NCBI GenBank assembly: GCA_016926135.1
Contig: JAFGPH010000307.1
Location: 1-37,201, forward strand
Direction: 5' to 3'
Source: Deltaproteobacteria bacterium
GTDB taxonomy: Bacteria; Desulfobacterota; DSM-4660; Desulfatiglandales; HGW-15
Length of the DNA stretch: 37,201 nucleotides
Part shown: positions 7,396 to 15,830 of the stretch, one piece after another
Layout: every line of letters starts with the position of its first letter
How positions within the stretch are numbered: the stretch's first letter is position 1
Notes under the pieces: model-generated
Database searches by the model: none
Told to the model about the DNA's origin: nothing
What the model saw: only the letters and a program-made list of their open reading frames with translations
Translations under genes and position numbers: made by a program

Positions 7396-8633
7396 CAGTA
7401 GGAGAAGTTGAAAAGGACGGAGAACCTTTGCTCTTCCGATTCACGTTCTACAGCGGTGGAGTGCTCCAGTGCAACCGATCCGGATCGCTGGTACCGCTCG
7501 CCGATCAGGGAGATCATGAGGTTGTCGGACAATTTCTGGGAAAAGGCGAGCGACATATCCAGGGCCGCTGGAAGATCCTCTTCCTCCGCAACCTCCCGAG
7601 CGGAAATCAGCGAGGAATAACGAAATCCTGTGGACACGCTCCATCCATCGGCTATGGAGCCGAAAGCCATGTCCAACCCGATGGAGTGTCTGGGAAGGCC
7701 GGCTTCATCCAAGTACCCTTCGTAGTCATAATAGGAGAAGGAGGGCGTGATGCTCAGCCACTCGAAGGGACGAATGTCGCTCCCGATTCTGAAGCCCCGG
7801 GCCAGGGCGAGGGACGGACGATTTCCGCCAAGGGGGGCCTCCCCGATACCGGAAAGGGGGCGATGGGCTTCCCCTTGCCTCCAAGAAAAGAGCGAATCCT
7901 GAAATAATGAAAGACGGAAGAGATTGCCGCTCCGCCCCGGAAGTGCCTTTCCATAGTCAAGTTCCAGACTGAAAGAATGATGCGCCCATCGGGCATCTGC
8001 CGGGTTCAATTCATCGGAGGAGGAGACGTCGTTCAGGTGCGTCGTCAGGGCGAACACGAGTGGTTGGTGGTCCGATGTGAATGAGATTTCCCATGCCGGG
8101 TTTTCGGGTTTCGGCCACTCCTCCTTCTTCATGCTTTCCATCCTCTTGGCACCGATGACCCTGGCGCTCCAGTAACGGTCGCCCAGACTCGAAATCATCA
8201 CCCCATTCCGCCTGGCCGCGTGGACGAAGTTCCCATCGGAGAGATAGATCCCCACGTGACTGATTCTTTTGCTTTTCCTGGAAGGGGTAAAGAAGACCAG
8301 GTCCCCTGTCCTGAGTCCTTCCAGCGGGACCCGGTAAAAGCCTGAAGAAAGGTAAATCGAAGCGGACTGATGGGGCAGCTCAACGCCCAAGGCATTTCGG
8401 TACACGAGCCCCACATAGCCTGAGCAGTCCAAACCTCTGGGGCTTCTGCCGCCCCGGCGATACCGGACACCCAGGTACCTGATCATCTCCTCTTCCAGAC
8501 TTGAGGAAGGGGCGTAGCTGTCCGGTGCGGGCGGGGCCTTCTTTTGAACAGGACGCTTTTTCCCTCCGTGGGCCGGGCCGAAGAGACAAAGGGTGAGAGC
8601 AAGGACACATATGACCTGCCGCATGCCTCTCAT
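7395..8633 (-). CDS. NlpC/P60 peptidase with a probable outer-membrane beta-barrel tail
   Basis: I chose the ATG at 8633 (or 8624) because a clean signal peptide then follows (MRQVICVLALTLCLFGPAHG). The open frame runs further upstream to a GTG at 8717 without family sequence. From 8633 the protein has 412 residues. The NlpC/P60 domain occupies about 40-145 with the Cys-His-His triad Cys70 (LDCSGYV), His126 (ISHVGIYL) and His138 (NFVHAARR). Such enzymes cut D-gamma-glutamyl-diaminopimelate bonds in peptidoglycan. The remaining 230 residues alternate polar and hydrophobic positions with many aromatics and end in FNFSY, a C-terminal signature of outer-membrane barrels. Stop and next start overlap (TGATG). 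Confidence 0.82.
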   Translation of the reverse strand: MRGMRQVICVLALTLCLFGPAHGGKKRPVQKKAPPAPDSYAPSSSLEEEMIRYLGVRYRRGGRSPRGLDCSGYVGLVYRNALGVELPHQSASIYLSSGFYRVPLEGLRTGDLVFFTPSRKSKRISHVGIYLSDGNFVHAARRNGVMISSLGDRYWSARVIGAKRMESMKKEEWPKPENPAWEISFTSDHQPLVFALTTHLNDVSSSDELNPADARWAHHSFSLELDYGKALPGRSGNLFRLSLFQDSLFSWRQGEAHRPLSGIGEAPLGGNRPSLALARGFRIGSDIRPFEWLSITPSFSYYDYEGYLDEAGLPRHSIGLDMAFGSIADGWSVSTGFRYSSLISAREVAEEEDLPAALDMSLAFSQKLSDNLMISLIGERYQRSGSVALEHSTAVERESEEQRFSVLFNFSY

Positions 8634-8819
8634 CCTCTTCAACCTCAGGAACCACGGGGTCTGATCGACTCCGCTCTGCCGCAAAACAGCCTCCGGGAAC
8701 TGCTGCAATGAACCCACTCAACACTACATCGTGTGGCTTGGAAGTGAGCGCAACCTATTGGAAGTGGTAAGGGATGTCAAGAGAATAGTGAGTCTCCTCC
8801 GGCGGGCCTCCTGTCCGCA

Positions 8820-11800
8820 TCATGGCTCCATGGCCCGTCGGGCCGTCCTTCGCACATTCTGGTCAGGGTGGTCGAGAACCCTGCGGATCAGGGCCTTTGA
8901 AGCATCTGTTCCGATCCCGGCCAGGGCATCCAGGCAGAGGATGATCTGGGCCGCCTTTGCGTTTGCCATGGCCTTTTCGAGACCAGGCAGGGCCTCGTCC
9001 CTGAAAAGGGCCAGGGAAAGGATCGCTCCATCCCTCACCCATCGATCCGGGTCCCGGAGCAGATCAACCGTTCTTTCGAGTGCGGCCGCGTGGCGCATCT
9101 GCCCGAGGGCGTAGACCGCGCTCTTTCTCACGGCGGGATCGGGATCATTGAGGCATCCCATCACGTTCTGTGCCGTGTCCCCGGCATCCTGGATGTCTCG
9201 GATCCATCTCTCCAGGAGGGAGATCATGTCTTTCAGATGAGAGAAAAGGAGTTGCCCCAGTTGTTCCCTCTTCCCTTCTCCTTCGGGTCCGGAAGGGATC
9301 TCGGCAACCAGTTGGTATGTTTCATAGTCCAGGGGAAAGGATCGTGCAAGGACGGAGAGGGCCATGGGTGCACGCTCGTGGTTGAGGTATGCCCTGATGG
9401 GACCCGGACCGTTTCTTCGCAGGGCCCGGCTGAGGGCTTCCTTCATGGGAAGCAAGGTGTCCAGGCGCCCGCGGTTCAGCATCTCACCGATGGCCCTCAC
9501 CGCTCCGGTCCGCACCAACCAGACCGGACTCCCCATGGCCGCCCGTAGGGATTCGATCGCCCTCGTATCCTTGAGAAGGGCCAGCATGTGCAGGGAGACG
9601 GCGCTCACGCGGGGATCAGGGTCCATGGTCTTCTCCATCAGACGGGGGAGCGCGTAAAAGGCATGGGCGAAGAAGAACTTCTCCATGAACAGGAGTCCCA
9701 GGATGTTGGGGGTATCCAGGAAATGGACCATGGCGGGGACAGACAACCGGGGGTCCATCCGAAGCAGTTTTTCCTGGGCCTCCGCGGGGATGTCCTGCTC
9801 CAGTCCCCAATGGGAACTCAGGGCAAGCAGTGCTTCCACGTCCCGGGGGAAGGGTAGGGCCTGTGCCCTTACCATCCTGCTTTGCAGCCTGGCCCTTTCT
9901 GCAAGCTTCTTTTCCTGGATGGCTGAACTGTCAGGGGGGCCGGACCCTGGTGAGGATAACCACGGCTCATTCAGGTGTCCCCCGTTCTCATCGATCCCCA
10001 CCCCCCAGCGGTTGCCTCCCCAGGTGGTATCATCGGACCCGGTGCCCGCGTAATGGTCTTTGCCGTGGGCGTCCACAAAAAGGCCGATGCCTCCCGCGCG
10101 CCTGGATGGTGTGAGGCGGCCCACTCCCATCCCGCTTCCGCTCAGGTATCTGTCGTCGCCGTCCGTGTCCACAAAGATCCCGATGCCGTTGGCTTCGGAA
10201 GCGCCCATGGAGAGCCAGTCGGAGACATAGGAGTCGTTTCCGGCCCGGTTCACGAGAATGCCTATGCCGTAGTCATGGCCACAACCCTGGGAGACCCCCC
10301 AGGAGGAGGTGGTGTCGTTTCCTCCTCCGTCCAGCAGCATGCCCAGAGAGAAATGGATGCCAGCCCCCTGGGCATATCGGCGGGCCATGCAGGTGTCCTT
10401 CCCCCCTGCATCATAAAGGATGCCGATCCCCATCCAGTAGGAGGAGCCCTGCCCGAAATACTGACAGTGGTAGATGTCGTTCCCATTCCCGTCCGCCAGG
10501 AGGGAGAAGCCTCCCGGGGCCAGGTTCCTCATGCCCATGGAAAAGCCCTGGGCAAAGCTCTGATCGCTGTCGGGTTCTCTGGGGTCCGGGGCGTTGGAGC
10601 CTGCGATGTACCTGTCGTTCCCTCCCAGGTCAGTGAGGCAGGAAACGCCCAACACCCCCGAATAGGCCTGACCCGACGAGGCGCACTCATAAAGGTCCTC
10701 TCCGGAGAGATCGATGAGGCCCCCGAACCCCCAGGAGGATGAGGCCTGGACGAACTCGGCGCCCAGGTACCTGTCGTTTCCTTCCCGGTCGATCAGGAGT
10801 CCCGTCCCGAAAATCCCCGAACCCTGCGCGCAGTTTCCTGCCCTGTAAAGATCATCTCCCGTGAGGTCGAGGAGGATGCCGATTCCCCAGAACCCCGATC
10901 CCTGGGTGAGATCTTCGCCCCAGTAGAGATCATTCCCCGAGAGGTCCAGCAGAAGGGAACACCTGCCCTCATGACCCGAGGCGACCCTTCCCCTGTAGAG
11001 GTCGTCACCGCCGAGATCGATGATCAGTGCGGCCTCGCGATCATGGATATCCGGACCCCTCCCCCCCACGACCACCAGGCCCAGAGGGGTCGTGAAGGAG
11101 AAGGACGTGACCTCATGCCCGGCCATTTCCGGTCCGGTCAGGAGATGCGTCGCGCGTGCAAGCGCCTCCAGAACGGTCAGGCTGGCTTCCACCAATGCCT
11201 TCCGTGACACGTCTCCCGCGACACGGAGGGCCTCCCGGATTTCACCGGGCCTCCTCACGTCGTCTCCTTCCTGCCGTGAGTCTTCGGTCGCAAGGACTTG
11301 GGGCAGAAGACAACTCTGGATCCGCTTCATCGCCCCGGCAGGAATTCCTTCCCTCGCAAGGGCCAAGGCCCTGTTTGCCGTATACACGGCGTCGAGCAGC
11401 AGACGGAGGGCCTTCCTGAGCGGCTCGGGCCGGTCATGGGGCACGGCGCATTCGGGACACCCCTCCATTGGGAGTGGGGTGGATGAGGCGAGGTCGCCAG
11501 CTTCGGCCAATGCCTTGAACCAGGACGTGGGATCCGGGGAGAGTTCGAACAGACGGGAAGCCATGCTTTGCGCCTCGATGGGCGCGCCGAGAGGGTTTTT
11601 CATCCATCGGAGAAAACGCCTGAAGGTTTGAGGATGGGTGAAGATGTCCGGCCGCATGCCCAGGTCCGCCCTTGTGAGTGCGACGGCGTCCAGTGCCCTT
11701 TCCATCGTGTCCTTTTCGCACCGTTCCTGCAACAGCGGAGGAGCGGCGCAGCGGGCCAGTGAAAGGATCAGCAAGAGGGCAAAGGCGACGACCCCGCGAA

Positions 11801-11840
11801 ATATCGGAGCATGGTGTGACGGTGCCGATCTTTTCCACAT
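8820..11840 (-). CDS. Large exported protein: twelve Gly-Asp repeats plus HEAT repeats
   Basis: A 1006-residue protein with an N-terminal hydrophobic export signal (residues 14-30, ending LARCAAP, not a canonical lipobox). Residues about 45-260 are mostly helical. Residues about 272-615 hold twelve units of roughly 26 residues with the pattern LhDxxGxDxYxx...QGSGxxGhGh, for example LLDLTGDDLYRAGNCAQGSG; these should form a regular beta-solenoid-like array with stacked Asp/Asn. The C-terminal part (about 690-1006) has HEAT/PBS-type helical repeats such as DPAVRKSAVYALGQM and DPDRWVRDGAILSLA. No enzymatic motif is visible. It lies between wecA-like and NlpC/P60 genes, which suggests a structural or scaffolding role in envelope polysaccharide work. 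I do not know a named family for the Gly-Asp units. Confidence 0.85.
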   Translation of the reverse strand: MWKRSAPSHHAPIFRGVVAFALLLILSLARCAAPPLLQERCEKDTMERALDAVALTRADLGMRPDIFTHPQTFRRFLRWMKNPLGAPIEAQSMASRLFELSPDPTSWFKALAEAGDLASSTPLPMEGCPECAVPHDRPEPLRKALRLLLDAVYTANRALALAREGIPAGAMKRIQSCLLPQVLATEDSRQEGDDVRRPGEIREALRVAGDVSRKALVEASLTVLEALARATHLLTGPEMAGHEVTSFSFTTPLGLVVVGGRGPDIHDREAALIIDLGGDDLYRGRVASGHEGRCSLLLDLSGNDLYWGEDLTQGSGFWGIGILLDLTGDDLYRAGNCAQGSGIFGTGLLIDREGNDRYLGAEFVQASSSWGFGGLIDLSGEDLYECASSGQAYSGVLGVSCLTDLGGNDRYIAGSNAPDPREPDSDQSFAQGFSMGMRNLAPGGFSLLADGNGNDIYHCQYFGQGSSYWMGIGILYDAGGKDTCMARRYAQGAGIHFSLGMLLDGGGNDTTSSWGVSQGCGHDYGIGILVNRAGNDSYVSDWLSMGASEANGIGIFVDTDGDDRYLSGSGMGVGRLTPSRRAGGIGLFVDAHGKDHYAGTGSDDTTWGGNRWGVGIDENGGHLNEPWLSSPGSGPPDSSAIQEKKLAERARLQSRMVRAQALPFPRDVEALLALSSHWGLEQDIPAEAQEKLLRMDPRLSVPAMVHFLDTPNILGLLFMEKFFFAHAFYALPRLMEKTMDPDPRVSAVSLHMLALLKDTRAIESLRAAMGSPVWLVRTGAVRAIGEMLNRGRLDTLLPMKEALSRALRRNGPGPIRAYLNHERAPMALSVLARSFPLDYETYQLVAEIPSGPEGEGKREQLGQLLFSHLKDMISLLERWIRDIQDAGDTAQNVMGCLNDPDPAVRKSAVYALGQMRHAAALERTVDLLRDPDRWVRDGAILSLALFRDEALPGLEKAMANAKAAQIILCLDALAGIGTDASKALIRRVLDHPDQNVRRTARRAMEP

Positions 11841-11918
11841 GCGGTTCTGACAACCCCTCGATACCTCAGCATGAATGGACCTGATTCATCGGTGGTTCAA
11901 CTTCGTACCGCACAGACC

Positions 11919-13118
11919 CTAGCCGTCGGGGGGGGTCCGGTTCCCGGGCGCCTTGTCTCCGGGGTGCGGATCCCTCATGTCCCTCTCTTGCAGCAGGGCC
12001 GCGCACTCTCTGCCTCGCAGCATCAGGGCCACGATCAGCCCGAAAATCAGCACGGCCTGGAACAGACCGAGCAGGGCATCGATGAACCTCTGGTTCATGA
12101 TGATGAGGGCGCTCACCCCCAGGCATACGGACATGGTTGTGATGATGAACACCACCTCCTTGCGCGCAAACCCCATGAAGAGGAGGCGGTGATGGAGGTG
12201 GTCCTTGTTGGCGGAGAAGAGCAGATCCAACGGGTGGCGGCCGCCTCGGTTCCTGATCCGGGAAAGGGTCACGTAGGTCGTATCGAAGATGAGAACGCCA
12301 AAGACGAGCACAGGGGCTGCGAGGGAGACGAAATGACTGGTGGCAGACCAGTTGCCTAGCACGGCCAGGCCTGCGAGGGTGAATCCCAGGAAGGTGCTTC
12401 CTGCATCGCCCAGAAAGAGGAGGGCCGATTCTCGGAGCCTGAAATTGTGGGGCATGAACCCCATGCATGCCCCCATGAGGGCGATGGCGAACCATCCGAG
12501 GGCGGGTTGAAAGGTGTTGAAGGCGAGGATCCCCAGGAAAAGGGCACAGGTCATGGAAAGGGCGGCGGCGAGTCCGTCGATGCCGTCAAAGAAGTTCATG
12601 GCATTGGTGAGTCCCACCAGCCACAGGACGGTCAGGGGAATGTTCACCCATTTGGCCCATGGGCTCTGGTAGAAGAAGGTAAGCTGGATATCCCCCCAGA
12701 GGATCACCAGGATGGAGACCACGACCTGGAGGACCAGCTTGAGGAGGGCCGGGATCGGCCGGATATCATCGGCCAGGCCCATGAGGAAGATCAGCGTAGA
12801 GCCGAAAAGAAGCCACCACATGCCCGGCAGGAAGATGCCGTTCAGGACCAGGGAGGTGGAGAAGGCCAGGAACACTCCGAGACCCCCCAGGAGCGGGGTC
12901 GGAAGATCGTGTATCTTGCGCCAGTCCGGACTGTCGAGTATGTTCAGCCTGAGGGCCAGCCGCCGGCAGAGGGGAGTGATCAGGTAGGCGCCCAGGAAGG
13001 AGAAGATGAAGATGTACTGCCACCTCAGCCCGGCGGCGAAGTAAAACTCTTTGACCAGGGGCGAGGCCAGCACGGCGAGCAGGATGGCAATCAGGGTCTG
13101 CCAGAGGATTCTAGCCAT
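11919..13118 (-). CDS. WecA/MraY-family undecaprenyl-phosphate sugar-1-phosphate transferase
   Basis: A polytopic membrane enzyme of about 399 residues that starts glycan assembly by moving a GlcNAc-1-phosphate-type group from a UDP-sugar onto undecaprenyl phosphate. Diagnostic motifs are LADDIRPIP (Asp-Asp at about 118-119), NAMNFFDGIDGLAA (about 173-186), FLGDAGSTFLGF (about 237-248) and HHRLL in the cytoplasmic loop near 310. About eleven hydrophobic segments are present. It resembles WecA/TagO more than MraY. The ATG at 13118 is preceded by a GTG at 13121; AAAGGGG lies upstream. Its 5' end overlaps the 3' end of the glycosyltransferase gene. The sugar donor is not determined by sequence alone. 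Confidence 0.88.
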   Translation of the reverse strand: MARILWQTLIAILLAVLASPLVKEFYFAAGLRWQYIFIFSFLGAYLITPLCRRLALRLNILDSPDWRKIHDLPTPLLGGLGVFLAFSTSLVLNGIFLPGMWWLLFGSTLIFLMGLADDIRPIPALLKLVLQVVVSILVILWGDIQLTFFYQSPWAKWVNIPLTVLWLVGLTNAMNFFDGIDGLAAALSMTCALFLGILAFNTFQPALGWFAIALMGACMGFMPHNFRLRESALLFLGDAGSTFLGFTLAGLAVLGNWSATSHFVSLAAPVLVFGVLIFDTTYVTLSRIRNRGGRHPLDLLFSANKDHLHHRLLFMGFARKEVVFIITTMSVCLGVSALIIMNQRFIDALLGLFQAVLIFGLIVALMLRGRECAALLQERDMRDPHPGDKAPGNRTPPDG

Positions 13119-14274
13119 CACAGGAGACCCCTTTCATCCTGAGGAGTCCTCGATAGAGCTGATCGATGGACCGGACCATCTGATCCGCGCTGAAATCATT
13201 GCCGATCCTTTTTCGTCCTTCACGCCCCATGCGGAGGGCGAGATTACGGTCTTTCAGGATTTTCGAAAGGGCCGCCCTGAGATCGGAAACATCTCCCGGG
13301 TTCACCAGGAACCCGTTCACCCCGTGTTCCACGAGGTCCGGAATCCCACCCGTTCGGCTGGCCACCACAGGCTTTTCCATGGCCATGGCCTCCAGGAGGA
13401 CCCGTCCCATGCCCTCGAAGAGGGAAGGCAGAACGGCCACGTCGAAAACGGCGATGATCTCGGCGGGATTGGAAAGGAAGCCCGTAAACAGGACGGAGCC
13501 CGCCAGTCCCATCCGCTCCACCTGCTTCACGAGGCTCTGCCTCAGGTAGCCTTCGCCTGCGATGACCAGCCGGGTGTTTCCCATTTCTTCCCGGAGGCCC
13601 TGAAAGGCCTTGATGAGCGTGACATGCCCCTTGCCTTCCCAGAGCTTGGAGACCATTCCAATGACGAGATCCTCCGTCCCGATTCCCCACTTCTTTCTCA
13701 ACCGAGCTCTCTCTGCCTCCGGGACGGGCAGGAACCGGCTCAATTCGATGCCGCTGTATATCTTAACGGTTTTTTCTTCCACCGTCACTTTTTCCCTCAG
13801 CGCCCAGTCTATGAGGGGCTGGGAGATGAAGATCATCCGGTCGCACCAGTGCGATGCCGCGCGCTCCAGCACTCGAAAAAGACATTTCCGCAGGCAGGAC
13901 TCCTGATCGTGGAAGGCAAATCCATGGACCGTATGGACGATCACGGGAATCCCTGCGATTCGAGCTGCCAGGCGCCCCACGAAGCCTGCCTTGGAGTTGT
14001 GCGTGTGGACGATGTGATAGGGAACCCTCCTGAGATAAACGGCAAGCTTCGCCAGTGCCCGAAGATCGCACAGGGGGCGGAGGGGTTGGACCAGATGGCG
14101 GAAGGGAATGACCTTCATCCCGTGTGACTCGACCAGGTCGATCAGGGGTCCACCGGGGGCGCAGGCAAGCTCCGCTGCGTAGCCCTTGCCGTGCATTCCT
14201 CTCATGGTGAGGAAGGTGTTGATCCCGGAGCCGCTGATGATGGGCAGGGTATGAATGTGGAGGACCCGGATCAT
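13111..14274 (-). CDS. Glycosyltransferase family 4 (GT-B fold)
   Basis: About 387 residues from the ATG at 14274 (a GTG at 14292 would add six). The N-terminal half begins MIRVLHIHTLPIISGSGINTF, the Gly-rich loop of GT-B acceptor domains, and has HTHNSKAGFVGRLAARIAGIP. The C-terminal half shows GMVSKLWEGKGHVTLIKAF and the EGMGRVLLEAMAMEKPVVAS block, with the E-x7-E pair of retaining GT4 enzymes. Such proteins transfer a sugar from a nucleotide donor to a growing lipid-linked glycan at the cytoplasmic face. It is first in a five-gene minus-strand operon and overlaps the wecA-like gene. No clear ribosome binding site precedes either start. Confidence 0.88.
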   Translation of the reverse strand: MIRVLHIHTLPIISGSGINTFLTMRGMHGKGYAAELACAPGGPLIDLVESHGMKVIPFRHLVQPLRPLCDLRALAKLAVYLRRVPYHIVHTHNSKAGFVGRLAARIAGIPVIVHTVHGFAFHDQESCLRKCLFRVLERAASHWCDRMIFISQPLIDWALREKVTVEEKTVKIYSGIELSRFLPVPEAERARLRKKWGIGTEDLVIGMVSKLWEGKGHVTLIKAFQGLREEMGNTRLVIAGEGYLRQSLVKQVERMGLAGSVLFTGFLSNPAEIIAVFDVAVLPSLFEGMGRVLLEAMAMEKPVVASRTGGIPDLVEHGVNGFLVNPGDVSDLRAALSKILKDRNLALRMGREGRKRIGNDFSADQMVRSIDQLYRGLLRMKGVSCDG

Positions 14275-14311
14275 GGAAGACGATTCTAACACAGATCGGC
14301 GATCAAAGAAG

Positions 14312-14341
14312 TTGATTTTTCTCCTGCTCCTGGCATAAACA
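14312..14341 (+). promoter_or_regulatory. Weak candidate sigma-70 promoter of glnA
   Basis: TTGATT at 14312-14317 is followed after 18 bases by TAAACA (14336-14341). The match is modest. The 154-base gap (14275-14428) must also hold the promoter of the divergent polysaccharide operon, which I could not place. Confidence 0.25.
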
Positions 14342-14428
14342 GTAGGTACGAACGTCGGGGATCGCCTGCATCAAGACGCGTGGACCGGGCCGCAATGGGT
14401 GCGCCTCGACCTTTTCCGGAGGGATGAA

Positions 14429-15757
14429 ATGGAATGCAAGAATGCCGAGGACGTGAAAAAGGTCGTCAGGGAAAGGGACGTCAGTTTTGTCCAGTTCTGG
14501 TTCACCGATGTCCTGGGGTTTCTCAAAAGTTTTGCCGTTACTCCCTCCGAGCTGGAGGAGGGATTGACGGAGGGAATGGGGTTTGACGGTTCTTCGATCG
14601 AGGGCTTTGCGCGAATCCAGGAAAGCGACATGATTGCCAAACCGGACCCCACCACCTTCCAGTTGGTGCCCTGGAGGGGGGCGGATCGCCCAGTGGCCCG
14701 GATGTTCTGCGACATCCTGAACCCGGACGGATCGTCCTACGATGGCGACCCCAGATACGCCTTCAAGAGGCTGCTCAGCAAGATAGGGAAGAAGGGGTTT
14801 TGCTTCTACGTGGGGCCGGAGCTGGAATACTTCTATTTCAAAGACAACAAGGGCACGGAAATCCTGGACACGGGTGGTTACTTTGACACGAGGCCCCTGG
14901 ACGTGGCGAGCGATCTGAGGAGGGATACGATCTTTACCCTCCAGTCCATGGGGATTCAGGTGGAATACAGTCACCACGAGGTGGCCCCCAGCCAGCACGA
15001 GATCGATCTCCGCTACGATGAGGGGCTCAGGATGGCGGACAAGACCATGACCTACCGTTTGGTGGTGAAGGAGATCGCCCGCCAGCATGGGGTCTATGCC
15101 ACCTTTATGCCCAAACCCATTTTCGGGCAGAACGGGAGCGGGATGCATGTCCACCAGTCCCTTTTCAAGGGGCGAAAGAACGCCTTCTACGATCCCAAGG
15201 ACGAGCACAACCTCTCGGACATCGCGAAACACTACATTGCGGGCCTCATCCGTCATGCGCCGGAGATCACCTCCATCACCAACCAGTGGGTCAATTCCTA
15301 CAAGCGGCTTGTGCCCGGATACGAGGCGCCGGTCTACGTCTCCTGGGCCAGAAGGAACCGTTCCACCATGATCCGCGTGCCCATGTACAAGCCCGGCAAG
15401 GAGATGGCCACGAGGATTGAATTCAGGTCCCCTGACCCTGCATGCAATCCCTATTTGGCCTTTGCCGTGATGCTGGGCGCCGGCATGGACGGGATCGAAA
15501 AGAAGATGGAGATCCCCGATCCCATCGAAGAAGACATCTTTGAAATGAATCCTGCCGAACGCAGGGCCCACGGCATTACGGATCTGCCCGGGAATCTCTA
15601 TTCGGCGATTCAGGAGACGGAGAAGAGCAAGTTGGTGAGGGACATCCTGGGGGATCACATCTTCAACAAGTTCATCGAGAACAAGAAAATCGAGTGGGAT
15701 CGCTACAGGACGCACGTGAGCCAGTTCGAGATCGACCGATACCTGACGAGGTTGTGA
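14429..15757 (+). CDS. glnA: Glutamine synthetase, type I (alpha subtype)
   Basis: A 442-residue enzyme that makes glutamine from glutamate, ammonia and ATP; it is the main ammonia-assimilating step and acts as a dodecamer. The ATG at 14429 has GGAGG seven bases before it, better than the upstream GTG. Landmarks are GMGFDGSSIEGF (about 49-60), the Glu-bearing VGPELEYF, KPIFGQNGSGMHVHQSL (about 228-244) and RRNRSTMIRVP. The C-terminal region reads ADRRAHGITDLPGNLYSAI-like (ERRAHGITDLPGNL) without the NLYxLPP adenylylation tyrosine loop, so control by GlnE-type adenylylation is unlikely. A class II synthetase-like gene follows after 73 bases. Confidence 0.95.
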   Translation: MECKNAEDVKKVVRERDVSFVQFWFTDVLGFLKSFAVTPSELEEGLTEGMGFDGSSIEGFARIQESDMIAKPDPTTFQLVPWRGADRPVARMFCDILNPDGSSYDGDPRYAFKRLLSKIGKKGFCFYVGPELEYFYFKDNKGTEILDTGGYFDTRPLDVASDLRRDTIFTLQSMGIQVEYSHHEVAPSQHEIDLRYDEGLRMADKTMTYRLVVKEIARQHGVYATFMPKPIFGQNGSGMHVHQSLFKGRKNAFYDPKDEHNLSDIAKHYIAGLIRHAPEITSITNQWVNSYKRLVPGYEAPVYVSWARRNRSTMIRVPMYKPGKEMATRIEFRSPDPACNPYLAFAVMLGAGMDGIEKKMEIPDPIEEDIFEMNPAERRAHGITDLPGNLYSAIQETEKSKLVRDILGDHIFNKFIENKKIEWDRYRTHVSQFEIDRYLTRL

Positions 15758-15775
15758 GGCGGAGTCTCGATCTCT

Positions 15776-15799
15776 CACAGAGTTCACAGAGGCACAGAG
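15776..15799. repeat. Three CACAGAG repeats between glnA and the next gene
   Basis: CACAGAG occurs at 15776, 15785 and 15793, a spacing of 9 and 8 bases. It lies in the 73-base gap after glnA, just before the ribosome binding site AAGGAGGAAG of the following gene. No function is evident. Confidence 0.6.
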
Positions 15800-15830
15800 G
15801 CACAATTCAAGGAGGAAGAATAAGCAAGAA

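Noticed and set aside
14303..15805. Long open frame of 500 codons antisense to glnA
   Set aside because: It mirrors the real glutamine synthetase gene; GC-rich codon bias opens the opposite frame. The product has no family features.
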